Positions 52,567-61,667 of a stretch of DNA of 64,000 nt are shown in pieces (the stretch's first letter is position 1; each line of letters opens with the position of its first letter). This DNA comes from Lachnospiraceae bacterium. Its GTDB lineage: Bacteria; Bacillota; Clostridia; Lachnospirales; Lachnospiraceae. A program made the translations under genes and the position numbers. The stretch spans positions 1-64,000 of the forward strand of contig CAJTEM010000005.1 of assembly GCA_910575255.1 (NCBI GenBank), in the 5' to 3' direction. The notes below the pieces were generated by a model. It was given only the letters and a program-made list of their open reading frames with translations. It did not search any database and was not told the DNA's origin.

Positions 52567-53298
52567 TTAAGTCCAGCCGCCGTCGAGTCCGATGACCTGT
52601 CCGGTGAGATAGGCATTTTTATAGCCCAGGTGATATACCAGATCAGCCACTTCCTCGGCCCGCCCCAGGCGTCCGGCTGGGATATCTTCTACCAGGCCGA
52701 TCAGATCTTCTTCCTCCATCCACTGGTTCATCTCTGTATCAATGGCGCCGCAGGCGACAGCATTGACCTGGATATTGCTGGGAGCCAGTTCCTTGGCCAG
52801 GGCTTTGGTGAAGGCGTTGATCCCTCCCTTGGTGGCGGAGTAGGCGACCTCACAGGAGGCGCCGACATTGCCCCAGACGGAGGAGATGTTGATGATCTTC
52901 CCCTGCCTGGCAGAAAGCATGAGGGGAATGGCCAGCTTGCAGCAATTGAAGACAGAGGTCAGATTGGTATTCACGATACGCTGCCAGTCACTGACAGTCA
53001 TATCCTGTAAAAGGCCGATATAGGCAATGCCGGCATTGTTGACCAGCACATCCAGAGAGCCATATTGTTTGCGGATCAGCCGGAACAGCTTTTCACAGGT
53101 GGCGAAATCTCCCATATCTCCGAGGAATGCGGTACAGGCTACCTGGTAGTTCTCGATCTCTTTTTGTGCCTGTAAAAGCTCGGCTTCCCGATGGGCACAG
53201 TTGATGATCACATTGTAGCCCTTTTTGGCGAATTTCACAGCGATTGCTTTCCCGATTCCGCGGGAAGCTCCGGTTACAAGAACAGTCTTTCTTGCCAT
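52567..53298 (-). CDS. SDR family oxidoreductase (FabG/YmfI-like)
   Basis: This NAD(P)H-dependent short-chain dehydrogenase has 243 residues from ATG 53298, behind AGGAGATGATTC. Motifs are TGASRGIGKAIAVKF (cofactor), NNAGIAY, the catalytic Ser in INISSVWG, YSATKGG (Tyr and Lys) and GQVIGLDGGWT at the end. Relatives in Clostridia are annotated either as 3-oxoacyl-ACP reductases or as the elongation factor P 5-aminopentanone reductase YmfI. Without fatty-acid genes nearby, the second option is at least as likely. It faces the greA-like gene. Confidence 0.88.
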   Translation of the reverse strand: MARKTVLVTGASRGIGKAIAVKFAKKGYNVIINCAHREAELLQAQKEIENYQVACTAFLGDMGDFATCEKLFRLIRKQYGSLDVLVNNAGIAYIGLLQDMTVSDWQRIVNTNLTSVFNCCKLAIPLMLSARQGKIINISSVWGNVGASCEVAYSATKGGINAFTKALAKELAPSNIQVNAVACGAIDTEMNQWMEEEDLIGLVEDIPAGRLGRAEEVADLVYHLGYKNAYLTGQVIGLDGGWT

Positions 53299-53383
53299 AG
53301 AATCATCTCCTGTCTGATAGATAGTTAAAGTATAGCATATCTTGAGGGGAGACGAAAGGGTTTCGGGGATTTTTTTGCGGGAG

Positions 53384-53570
53384 ACGCAAGCTTTGTTGCG
53401 CAATCTGGGGAACCCTTTTTCCAGAGCCGGTATTTACCAGCCTCGAAAGAACGGCGAATGGGATGTTCAGCCTTGAAACAAGGGGAGAGCCGCAGACCAT
53501 TTCCCGCAGCGCTCTCCCTTTGTTTCAAGGCGTACCTTCCGGAATCTCACCCTACCCCGTGGAAAGTAAC
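53384..53570. repeat. Mosaic inverted-repeat element, copy F
   Basis: GACGCAAGCTTTGTTGCG, GCAATCTGGGGAACCC and TTTTTCCAGAGC are family-1 blocks. Then GGTATTTACCAGCCTC and GGGATGTTCAG match copy D. GCCTTGAAACAAGGGGAGAG pairs with CTCTCCCTTTGTTTCAAGGC. It ends CCCCGTGGAAAGTAAC. It fills the gap between the divergent SDR and amidase genes. Confidence 0.6.
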
Positions 53571-53577
53571 AGCTTTA

Positions 53578-53603
53578 GTAACAGTTTAAAAGTTATCTGT
53601 TAC
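53578..53603. repeat. Short hairpin repeat
   Basis: GTAACAGTTTAAAAGTTATCTGTTAC. It has the same plan as the repeats at 6902 and 23021, next to repeat copy F. Confidence 0.5.
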
Positions 53604-53650
53604 ACATTGCTTCCTTTTTTCATAAGATAATAAAAAAGGACAATGTTTTT

Positions 53651-54796
53651 ATGAAAATTTGTATTGATGCCGGTCATTATGGCAGGTACAACCAGAGTCC
53701 GGCGGACAGACGGTATTATGAATCGGAATTGACCTGGAGGTTGCATTTGCTGCAGAAAAGATATCTCGAGGAGTATGGGATTGAAGTTATTGTTACCCGC
53801 GAGGATCAGAAAAAGGATCTGGGGCTTTACAGCCGCGGAGCAGCCTCCCGAGGCTGTGCATTGTTTATTTCCGATCATACCAATGCGGTGGGAACGGTGG
53901 TAAATGATGAGGTGGATTATCCGGCAGCATACTGTGCCATTGATGGAAGAGCGGATGGAATCGGGATGGCTCTGGCACAGTGTGTGGAGCAGGTGATAGG
54001 AACCGGTCAGCAGGCCAGGATTGAACATCGGCGCGGACAGCACGGGGATTATTACGGAGTACTGCGGGGGGCGACGGCAGTCGGGACGCCGGGACTGATC
54101 CTGGAGAACTCTTTTCACACGAATACGAGGATCACGAGATGGCTGCTGGAGGAGGAAAATGTCGATCGGCTGGCCAGGGCACAGGCGGAAACCATTGCTC
54201 TGTATTATAATATCATAAAGCCTTTGCCGGAGAAAAAGTCTGGCTGGGTAGAAGAGGACGGGGGATGGCGTTTTTATCTGGGAAATACCGGAGAACCTGT
54301 GCGCAATGACTGGTATCAGGACGGAGGAGACTGGTATTGGTTTGACGGCGCCGGAATGATGATACAGAATGACTGGAAGACCGGTTCCGACGGAAGGTGG
54401 TATTTTCTTGGCAGCAGCGGTGCGATGGTTAGAAGTCAGTGGGTAGTATGGAAGGGAGAACTGTACCGGATGACCGGGGACGGCAGTATGTATCAGGGGG
54501 CAATTTGCCTGCAGTCAGATGAAAAGGGGGCGTTGCTGATACAAAAGGCAGTGCCGGAAGTGAACGGGAAGAAGGCAGTAACGGAAACAGAGCCGGAAGT
54601 GAACAGTCGGAAGAAGGGACAGCCGGAGACAGTCCCAAATACAGAAGGTCAGAAGAAAGATCTGCCGGGGAAAATACCAGAAGCCGGAGCAGACAGGCAG
54701 CAAAAGATGACAGGAAAGACTGTACTCCGGAAACAAAAAGAGAAGCAACGGATCCGGAGGGTAAGAAAGAAGAAAAATAAAAAAAGAAGAGTATAA
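53651..54796 (+). CDS. N-acetylmuramoyl-L-alanine amidase with cell-wall-binding repeats
   Basis: It cleaves the amide bond between muramic acid and the peptide. It has 381 residues. The Amidase_3 domain (1-200) shows ICIDAGHYG (first zinc His), YYESELTWRL (Glu), ISDHTNA (second His) and LILENSFHTN (catalytic Glu). Residues 205-300 hold aromatic binding repeats (GWRFYLGNTG, DWYWFDGAGMM, RWYFLGSSGAMV). The last 80 residues are Lys/Glu-rich and end in a basic tail. There is no signal peptide, as in phage endolysins or proteins released by lysis. No phage genes surround it. Confidence 0.9.
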   Translation: MKICIDAGHYGRYNQSPADRRYYESELTWRLHLLQKRYLEEYGIEVIVTREDQKKDLGLYSRGAASRGCALFISDHTNAVGTVVNDEVDYPAAYCAIDGRADGIGMALAQCVEQVIGTGQQARIEHRRGQHGDYYGVLRGATAVGTPGLILENSFHTNTRITRWLLEEENVDRLARAQAETIALYYNIIKPLPEKKSGWVEEDGGWRFYLGNTGEPVRNDWYQDGGDWYWFDGAGMMIQNDWKTGSDGRWYFLGSSGAMVRSQWVVWKGELYRMTGDGSMYQGAICLQSDEKGALLIQKAVPEVNGKKAVTETEPEVNSRKKGQPETVPNTEGQKKDLPGKIPEAGADRQQKMTGKTVLRKQKEKQRIRRVRKKKNKKRRV

Positions 54797-54797
54797 T

Positions 54798-54844
54798 CCA
54801 AAAAGGAGCGCCGCAAAGTGAATTAAGCGGCGCCCCTTTTTGGA
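54798..54844. terminator. Bidirectional terminator
   Basis: AAAAGGAGCGCCGC pairs with GCGGCGCCCCTTTT, flanked by A and T tracts. It serves the amidase gene and the converging ATPase gene. Confidence 0.88.
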
Positions 54845-54848
54845 TTCC

Positions 54849-56603
54849 TTATCCACGGAAACGGTTGATACAGGCAAAGATTTCCTGGCGGCGGGGTTTT
54901 GCCAGCCCGCAGGGAACATAGGAGCTGCAGAAGGGTTCCCAGCCTTGCTTATCCAGCAGATCCGCCAGAAGCTGTACGGTCTGGCGGACGGACTTTTTGC
55001 CGTCAATGACCTGCTCCAGGCCGAAACGCAAAAGATGGGCCAGGGCATTGGTCTGCTCGGAATCCGCGAGCTGTTCTACATAGCGCATATCGATGGTTTC
55101 CTTGTCCAGGGAGAAGGAATCCTTGCCGAAGGTTTTGATCTTTTTGTGTTCATGACGGCTGTCACGGCCGTCAGAGGAACCACCGCGCCCGCCCCGACCG
55201 CCATAGCCGCCGCGGCGGCTGTCTCTGGAATCCCTCCGGCATGCAGGCAGGGCACGGGAAAAACCAGGAATGGCAAAGTCCGGCGCCTGGATCCTGGGGG
55301 CTGCGTGATCCTGGCAGAGACTTTTGACATGCCCGGTAATATCCACCGGCCGATAGCAGTCCATCTGCAGAATCTTGTCGGCAATATAGAAAAACGCACC
55401 AGAGCTGCCGGCTACCAGAATTGTGGAAATGCCGGCCTTTTCATACAGATCCCGGGCACGCTCCAGAAACGGGGTGATCGGCTCCTTTTCCCGGCTGATG
55501 ACCTGCTGCATGAAATCGTCCCGCACCATAAAATTCGTGGCGGAAGTGTCTTCGTCGATCAGAAACAGCCGGGTGTTGGCCTCTACACCTTCGATCACCC
55601 CGGCGGCCTGGGAGGTGCTTCCGCTGGCATCCGGGGTGCTGAAGGACGAGGTATCCTTCTTGTTGGGCAGGTCATTGATAAACAATGAGATATCAACATT
55701 GCGGATGGAGCGCCCGTCCTCAGCCCGCAGCTTGATGGCAGTGTCATCTGTGATGACATATTCCCTTCCGTCTCCGGCGATGTGGTTATAGACACCCATC
55801 TGCAATGCTTCCAGCAGGGTGGATTTTCCATGATAACCGCCGCCGACAATCAGGGTGATGCCCTGAGGGATAGCCATGCCCCGGATCTCACCCTTGTGAG
55901 GCAGCAGAAAGGTCCGCTCCATGGCAGCCGGTGAGGTGAAAGCGATGCTGTCCTTTAAAGGAAGGTCGGATACGCCGCTTTTCCTGGGAAGCACAGCGCC
56001 GTTGGCCACAAAGGCCACCAGATTTTCCTTCCTCAAAAGCTCGCGGATAGCGGCCTGATCTTCAGCCAGGAAGACGGTATCCTGCACCTTTTTTGCGTCC
56101 AGGCGGCGGTAGAAAAAGCAGCTTTCCACACACCGGGGAAGGAAATCAAAGAGGATCTTGTCCAGCTCGCCGGCATTGATGGTACGGCCAAAGGCAGGAA
56201 AACCGATGTGGAAGCGGGCAATGATTTTCGAATCCGTGATCTGGCAGGCACTGCGCTCGAGTACCTCCTGGCCGCAGCGGGTAATGGACATCAGACCGCT
56301 CTTGCCAGAGCCTTTGGCTTTGAAATTAAAGTCCTCAAACAGGGAGGACAGCTTCCGGGTGAGAAAATCCTGAAGGGCGATGCGGGAACAGTCCCGGCTA
56401 TATGTGGCAGCAGGAAAGCCGGCGTCCTTGTGGGCGATCTCTACGTGGAGGCTGGACGGCGAGGCAAAGGGATCCCCCTGCACATGGTCAATAAAAAGGG
56501 AATAGCTGCCGAAATGGTAGGCGCCTGCCAGAGATTTATAGGCTGGGTAGCTTTTATGGTCAATGGAGCGCAGCAGGGTGCGCAGTTCGTTCGATGATTT
56601 CAT
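54849..56603 (-). CDS. ABC-class P-loop ATPase with an RGG tract
   Basis: A 584-residue soluble protein of the family called predicted ATPase of the ABC class. The start is ATG 56603, behind AAAAGGAGAAC. Residues 1-240 are the family N-terminal region. Walker A is VGGGYHGKSTLLEAL at about 250-264. VITDDTAIKLRAEDGR, then Walker B FLIDEDTSATNFM (about 350) and ISTILVAGSSGAFF follow. Residues about 450-480 are an Arg/Gly/Ser/Asp-rich stretch (RRGGYGGRGGRGG), like an RNA-binding RGG box. The trypanosome RNA-editing protein MRB1590 belongs to the same ATPase group, so nucleic-acid binding is plausible, but the bacterial role is unknown. It lies 25 bases after the broken buk gene. Confidence 0.85.
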   Translation of the reverse strand: MKSSNELRTLLRSIDHKSYPAYKSLAGAYHFGSYSLFIDHVQGDPFASPSSLHVEIAHKDAGFPAATYSRDCSRIALQDFLTRKLSSLFEDFNFKAKGSGKSGLMSITRCGQEVLERSACQITDSKIIARFHIGFPAFGRTINAGELDKILFDFLPRCVESCFFYRRLDAKKVQDTVFLAEDQAAIRELLRKENLVAFVANGAVLPRKSGVSDLPLKDSIAFTSPAAMERTFLLPHKGEIRGMAIPQGITLIVGGGYHGKSTLLEALQMGVYNHIAGDGREYVITDDTAIKLRAEDGRSIRNVDISLFINDLPNKKDTSSFSTPDASGSTSQAAGVIEGVEANTRLFLIDEDTSATNFMVRDDFMQQVISREKEPITPFLERARDLYEKAGISTILVAGSSGAFFYIADKILQMDCYRPVDITGHVKSLCQDHAAPRIQAPDFAIPGFSRALPACRRDSRDSRRGGYGGRGGRGGSSDGRDSRHEHKKIKTFGKDSFSLDKETIDMRYVEQLADSEQTNALAHLLRFGLEQVIDGKKSVRQTVQLLADLLDKQGWEPFCSSYVPCGLAKPRRQEIFACINRFRG

Positions 56604-56628
56604 GTTGTTCTCCTTTTCTGATGATGTT

Positions 56629-57721
56629 CTAATTTTGAAATCCGGTCCAGACCGGACGGCCGGGATATTTTTTGGCCTCTTCTTCCCCACGAAGGACCCG
56701 CAAAGCGCCTTCTGCCATGGCCTCCTGCTCCAGTTCACCGACATAAACAGATACCGGGGCAATCCATTCGCAGCTTTCACGAATCTGCTCTGCTACATCT
56801 GGAAAACGCAGCAGGCCGCCGGTCAGAAGGATACTGTCTACCTCCCCCTTCAGCACCGTACTCATGGCGCCGATCCATTTGATAATCTGGTAGATCATGG
56901 CATTCCATACCCGGACAGCTTTGGGATCTCCCTCCTCTACCATCTTGTGGACGGTATCGGAATTCGAGGTTCCGAAATAGCTGCCAAAGCCGCCGGTCTG
57001 GCTGCACAGGGATCTGAGCCGTTCGATATCCCCGGGGCCAAAATAAGTAAGCAGATCCGTTACCGCCATAGATCCCATACGGGTAGGACTGAAGGGACCT
57101 TCTCCGCCGCCTGCATTGTTGGCATCAATCATCCTTCCTTTCTGATGGGCAGTGATGGAGATGCCCCCGTCAATATGGCACGCGATAAAGTTGCATTCTT
57201 CGTATTTTTTCCCAGAACCGAGGCGTGCCTCCGGGCGGTTGCTTTCAGATTCAATGCATGGGAGCCGGTTGTGCGGTAAATATTCTCCACTCCGGTCATC
57301 CGGGCCAGATCGCACAGCTCGTCCACAACAGGGGGATCTATCATAAACATCTGGCCGCCATAATGTCGGTTCAGAAGCTCTGCCATCTGGACTCCTAACA
57401 TGGATGCATGACGGACACCGCCTCGGCAGCTTTTGTATCCCGAATCAGACAGTCATCGATCTGGTAGATCCCGCTGACGATCGGATAGCATCCCCCGCCT
57501 CTCCCTACAATGGCGTCAATTCCGGCCAAGTCGATCTGATTCTCCTTTAAGAATTCCTTCACTACCTCCATGCGGTAATCCAGCTGGTCATTGATCGTCG
57601 GAAACTGCCTGAGTACAGAGGAATCATGAAAAACATCTGTGGTAAAAAGACATTTTTCATTCTCAAAGAGGGACAGCTTGGTGGAGGTGGAGCCTGGGAT
57701 TTGACGCGTTTTCAATCTCAT
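56629..57721 (-). pseudogene. buk: Butyrate kinase gene with two frameshifts
   Basis: Three adjoining frames together make one butyrate kinase (acetokinase family). Part 1 (57721-57395) starts MRLKTRQIPGSTSTKLSLFE and has VGRGGGCYPI. Part 2 (about 57408-57205) carries the expected HASMLG and ENIYRTTGSHALNLKATARRHASVL. Part 3 (to 56629) has KKYEECNFIACHIDGGISIT, NAGGGEGPFSPTR and SILLTGGLLRF. The joins need one extra base near 57405 and one extra A in the A6 run at 57205-57210 (minus strand). As written it cannot encode a full enzyme. Single-base assembly errors are the main alternative. ptb is not next to it. Confidence 0.85.
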
Positions 57722-57799
57722 CTATCAGTATATCCCTGTTTTTGGCAATATTCAATATTAAATTCTTTTTATTCCACGGTACACGTAAGTTTATAGTTG

Positions 57800-57970
57800 C
57801 TTTTCACGAGGTGGGGTTCCGAAAGGTACGATCTGGAAAAAAGGATTTCTCGGATTGCTGGTTTCGGATGCAATTCAGGGAATCTTTTTTCCAGAGATGG
57901 TATTTACCAGCCTCAAAAGAATGGGGAACGGGATGTTCAGTTTTGGAACCTTACCTCACCTCGTGAAAAG
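57800..57970. repeat. Inverted-repeat element, copy D
   Basis: The ends CTTTTCACGAG and CTCGTGAAAAG are perfect complements. Next inside, GGGGTTCCGAAAG and TTTTGGAACC also pair. The middle repeats family-1 blocks (CGGATTGCTGGTTTCGGATG, TTTTTTCCAGAG) and the D/F block GGTATTTACCAGCCTC. It lies between buk and the thiC promoter. Confidence 0.75.
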
Positions 57971-58013
57971 TAAATGGCGAAACGGCGTAAGTGACTAACT
58001 GTTTAAAATTTTC

Positions 58014-58042
58014 TGGACAGAATCCGTGGATGGTGGTAGAAT
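58014..58042 (+). promoter_or_regulatory. Promoter of the thiC leader
   Basis: TGGACA, a 17-base spacer, then TAGAAT, directly before the THI box. Confidence 0.7.
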
Positions 58043-58057
58043 AAAAGACAGAGACGC

Positions 58058-58148
58058 AATCAGAGGGAGCTCGTGCGGCGGGCTGAGAGGAAGTAATCGA
58101 ACTTCGACCTTTATTACCTGATTTGGATAATGCCAACGTAGGGACTTG
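58058..58148 (+). promoter_or_regulatory. TPP riboswitch (THI box)
   Basis: The conserved core is readable: GGCTGAGAGG, then CTTCGACCTTTATTACCTGA and TTTGGATAATGCCAACGTAGG. Thiamine diphosphate binding should repress thiC-thiW. Confidence 0.93.
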
Positions 58149-58301
58149 TGCGAATGTGATGGCCATAGGGGAAGGACATCCGGGAGACAGACATAGCGGG
58201 GCTTTCAGCTGCAGAAGACGGCAGCATGATGTATCCGCGGCGGATGAAGAGCTTCCTTGCAGAGAAAAGTATCCGGCGAACGGTCGGAATGCAAAATTAT
58301 G

Positions 58302-58346
58302 GGCGTTCTGTGTAAGCGTAAGAGCCTTGCACAGGACGTCTTTTTT
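58302..58346 (+). terminator. Terminator in the thiC leader
   Basis: GGCGTTCTGTG pairs with CACAGGACGTC (some G-T pairs), followed by TTTTTT. It lies about 150 bases after the THI box and 210 before thiC. It may be the riboswitch-controlled terminator, although the distance is unusually long. No gene is seen between 58149 and 58555. Confidence 0.75.
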
Positions 58347-58555
58347 CGTATCATGAAAGTGCGTTGTATGATAGAAAATGTTCTGCGGGCCGGATCCTTT
58401 TTCCTTTATAAGAAAACCGTTTGAGGAAACAAAACATTCTTTGAGGTTGCTGAGTGCCAGTGGTACTCGTTTAGCAACGACCGAAGCGGAACGTAGATCG
58501 CAACACGACAAGACAGAAAACCAGACAGGAAAATGCGTTCAGAGAAAGGAGAACA

Positions 58556-59866
58556 ATGAGAGAGTACACGACACAGATGGAAGCTGCCAGAAGGGGAATC
58601 CTGACTGGTGAGATGGAGGCCGCTGCAAGAAAAGAGCAGATGGAACCGCAAGAGCTGAGAGAGCTGATTGCAGAAGGAAAAGCGATCCTTCCCTGCAATC
58701 GTCTGCATACCTGTCTGGATCCCAATGCCATTGGTTCGATGCTGAAAACGAAGATCAATGTCAATCTGGGGACCTCCAGAGACTGGAAGGACGTGGACAT
58801 GGAGCTGCGGAAGGTGCAGGATGCGGTAAAGCTGGGGGCAGAGTCGATTATGGATCTGAGTTCATTCGGGGATACCCGGGCATTTCGCAGGAGGCTGACA
58901 GCAGAATGCCCGGCCATGATCGGTACCGTGCCGATCTATGATGCAGTGGTATACTATCACAAGCCATTGAGGGAGATTACCGCAGAGGAATGGATTCGGA
59001 TTGTAGAGATGCATGCGAAAGACGGTGTGGACTTTATGACAATCCATGTGGGGATCAACAAGAATACGGCGAAGCGTTTTAAAGAGGCAAAGAGACTGAC
59101 CAATATTGTTTCCCGGGGTGGTTCTATCATCTTTGCGTGGATGGAAATGACCGGGGAGGAGAATCCGTTTTATGAGCATTATGACCGGATTCTGGAGATT
59201 TGCCGGGAGTATGATGTGACGATGAGCTTAGGAGACGCCTGCCGGCCTGGATGTCTGGCGGATGCTGCGGATATCTCCCAGATAGAGGAGCTGGTTACCC
59301 TGGGAGAGCTGACGAAAAGAGCATGGGAAAAAGACGTGCAGGTAATGATCGAGGGGCCGGGGCATATGCCGCTGGATCAGATTGCTGCCAATATGAAGAT
59401 TGAGCAGACGGTATGCAAGGGGGCGCCTTTTTATGTGCTGGGACCGCTGGTAACGGATGTGGCGCCGGGGTATGACCATATTACGGCGGCGATAGGCGGG
59501 GCGGTTGCGGCAGCAGCAGGAGCAGCATTTCTCTGCTATGTGACTCCGGCAGAGCATCTGCGCCTGCCAGACGAAAAAGATGTCAGAGAAGGGATCATCG
59601 CGGCCCGGATCGCGGCTCATGCGGCGGATATTGCCAAGGGAGTGAAGGGGGCGGCGGATTGGGACAGGGCCATGAGTGCGGCGCGGAAAAATCTGGACTG
59701 GGAGGAAATGTTCCGCCTGTCTGTGGATCCGGACAAGGCAAGAGCTTACCGGGCTTTGGCAAGGCCAGAGAAAGAGGATACCTGTTCCATGTGCGGGAAT
59801 TTCTGTGCAGTTAAAAATATGAACCGCATTTTGGACGGGGAGATTGTTAATATCTATGACGAATAA
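58556..59866 (+). CDS. thiC: Phosphomethylpyrimidine synthase ThiC
   Basis: This radical SAM enzyme rearranges aminoimidazole ribotide to the thiamine pyrimidine HMP-P. The 436-residue length is that of the short bacterial form without the N-terminal extension. Signatures are [63 protein letters not shown] and [12 protein letters not shown]. The C-terminal cluster motif CxxCxxxxC is in [20 protein letters not shown] 58556 follows AGAAAGGAGAACA. It is under the THI box and co-transcribed with thiW. Confidence 0.97.
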   Translation: MREYTTQMEAARRGILTGEMEAAARKEQMEPQELRELIAEGKAILPCNRLHTCLDPNAIGSMLKTKINVNLGTSRDWKDVDMELRKVQDAVKLGAESIMDLSSFGDTRAFRRRLTAECPAMIGTVPIYDAVVYYHKPLREITAEEWIRIVEMHAKDGVDFMTIHVGINKNTAKRFKEAKRLTNIVSRGGSIIFAWMEMTGEENPFYEHYDRILEICREYDVTMSLGDACRPGCLADAADISQIEELVTLGELTKRAWEKDVQVMIEGPGHMPLDQIAANMKIEQTVCKGAPFYVLGPLVTDVAPGYDHITAAIGGAVAAAAGAAFLCYVTPAEHLRLPDEKDVREGIIAARIAAHAADIAKGVKGAADWDRAMSAARKNLDWEEMFRLSVDPDKARAYRALARPEKEDTCSMCGNFCAVKNMNRILDGEIVNIYDE

Positions 59867-59893
59867 AATCCGCAGGAAAGGAAGAAAAACAGA

Positions 59894-60406
59894 ATGAAAA
59901 TCAATACAAAAAAGGTAGTAGTCAGCGGTATGCTGACAGCATTGGCAGTTTCCCTCTCAACGTTCTCCATACCGATCGGTGCATCCAAATGTTTTCCGGT
60001 GCAGCATCTGTGCAATGTGATTGCCGGGGTGTTTTTGGGTCCGGTATATGGGATGGCAATGGCATTCTGCACGGCTCTGATCCGGAACCTGCTGGGTACC
60101 GGAAGCCTGCTGGCCTTTCCGGGCAGCATGGCAGGGGCATACCTGTGCGGGTTGCTCTATCAGCATACACAAAAGCCGGTCATGGCTTATGCCGGAGAGG
60201 TGTTCGGAACCGGAATTCTGGGCGGGCTTCTCTGTTATCCTGTGGCAACTTTACTAATGGGAAAAGAGGCAGCGATATTTGCCTATGTGATACCCTTCCT
60301 GATGAGCACGGCCTGCGGGACAATGATGGCAGCCGTGCTGATTGGAGGGTTAGAAAAATCAGGTGCTTTCCGCTATCTGAACGAGATGCTGGACATGAAG
60401 AGTTGA
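59894..60406 (+). CDS. thiW: ThiW, substrate-binding component of an ECF transporter
   Basis: This 170-residue membrane protein has about five helices. It is thought to bind hydroxyethylthiazole for import with a shared ECF energizing module. The N terminus VVVSGMLTALAVSLSTFS and the segment GASKCFPVQHLCNVIAGVFL match the ThiW family. Its place after thiC under a TPP riboswitch supports a thiamine-precursor role. The energizing module genes (ecfA, ecfT) are not in the window. It converges on the next gene with only 9 bases between stops. Confidence 0.9.
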   Translation: MKINTKKVVVSGMLTALAVSLSTFSIPIGASKCFPVQHLCNVIAGVFLGPVYGMAMAFCTALIRNLLGTGSLLAFPGSMAGAYLCGLLYQHTQKPVMAYAGEVFGTGILGGLLCYPVATLLMGKEAAIFAYVIPFLMSTACGTMMAAVLIGGLEKSGAFRYLNEMLDMKS

Positions 60407-60415
60407 CAGGATTCA

Positions 60416-61501
60416 TCAGCTCTTCGTGTCTATGCTGATGGCAACCTCATTGCTCTGCATATTCTGGGCATAAGCGCTGCGTGCCCGGGAGCGCCTTACC
60501 TTCTGGGCCTCGGGAGTAAGTTCCGCCTCAACCCGGGTCTTCTGGGAGGCGCGGCGGATCTCCTTTGCTTTGGCGATCTGGGCATCTGCGGGCTTGGCAT
60601 GCGCGCTTTGCCGGACATTGCGCCTGTAGGTATTTCCGCTGATGGTCGTGGCCTCGGAAGCCCTGGCAGTCCGGGAAGCGGCCTCGGCGGTTCCGGCCTC
60701 CCTGACTTCGGTCTGGCGGGCAGTTTCCTTTGTCTTTTCAGCAGCTTTGTCAGGATCAGGCTTTATCACATCTTCTTTTTCTGTCTGGGAGGCTTTCTCG
60801 TCAGCTGCCGGATCTTTGTCTTCTGTCTGAGAGGCTTTCTCATCGTTCACTTGATTCTTGTCATTCTTGGTCTCGCCTCTCATCTCGGCTTCCTTGGCTT
60901 CCTTGAGATCCTTCTCGGCTTTTCTCTTCTCGGCCTCGGTCGGGAGCTTGCGGTATTCGCCGCTCTCTGCGAATTTGGTGGTGGCGTCGGTGACGGAAGA
61001 GACTTTCTGATGCTCCTGCATGGTCAGCTTCAGCTTCTCGCCGTCAGGAATGTTGGGATTGTTGTTGACATCCCGGACCCGATCCAGGGAGGAAGCCATC
61101 TGAGAGGCTTTCAGGCGCTGTACCTCTTCCTTTGTCTTGCATCTGCGCAGACGTTGTTCATAGGCCTTCCGCTCAGCTTCCATAGCTTTGACATGCTGGT
61201 AGGTCTCAGGATCGTTCTTCTTTAAGTAGGAAAGCTCGGAGGAGGAAAGCTTCTTGCCGGCATTCAGCTTGGCACGGATTCCGCTCATGATGGATTGATG
61301 GGAACTGCCGCCGGTGGGTTCTCCGATTCCGTTCACTCCGAGGCCACCGCTGATGCCGGCGGCCTCCTGCTGAAGCTGACGGGCAAAGGATGTGGTATTG
61401 TCATGGGAATAATCGCCGTTTGTCCGGCGCTGTTCCCATTTCATCTGCATCTTCATATTTTTGGCGTACGTATTTAACGAAGTGACCATGGTAAAACTCA
61501 C
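60416..61501 (-). CDS. Unrecognised charged, helix-rich protein
   Basis: A 361-residue soluble protein with no signal peptide and no membrane helix. The start is probably GTG 61501, which follows AGGGGGG with good spacing; ATG 61489 is an alternative. Residues about 55-85 are Gly/Ser-rich. IMSGIRAKLNAGKKLSSSEL and LKKNDPETYQHVKAMEAERK follow in a helical region up to about 200. Residues 205-290 are a Lys/Glu/Asp-rich linker with two copies of DEKASQTE. The C terminus is basic. Similar hypothetical proteins occur, as far as I know, in Lachnospiraceae. No function can be given. Confidence 0.75.
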   Translation of the reverse strand: MSFTMVTSLNTYAKNMKMQMKWEQRRTNGDYSHDNTTSFARQLQQEAAGISGGLGVNGIGEPTGGSSHQSIMSGIRAKLNAGKKLSSSELSYLKKNDPETYQHVKAMEAERKAYEQRLRRCKTKEEVQRLKASQMASSLDRVRDVNNNPNIPDGEKLKLTMQEHQKVSSVTDATTKFAESGEYRKLPTEAEKRKAEKDLKEAKEAEMRGETKNDKNQVNDEKASQTEDKDPAADEKASQTEKEDVIKPDPDKAAEKTKETARQTEVREAGTAEAASRTARASEATTISGNTYRRNVRQSAHAKPADAQIAKAKEIRRASQKTRVEAELTPEAQKVRRSRARSAYAQNMQSNEVAISIDTKS

Positions 61502-61667
61502 GAAAATCCCCCCTGTCTCTGAAAAAATATTTTCTGTTATGCATAATATCACTTATTCGATATATCGACATATTTACAGGAAACTTAATGGCTCTTGATT
61601 TTTTGCGTTTTTTTTTCTATACTTAATTTTGAGAAATTATATACAGAAGAAGGAGAGCGAAGGTCTG

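Noticed and set aside
57200-57410. Programmed frameshifting in buk
   Set aside because: There are two independent joins, no slippery heptamer with a downstream structure is evident, and the family does not use frameshifting; mutation or sequencing error is simpler.
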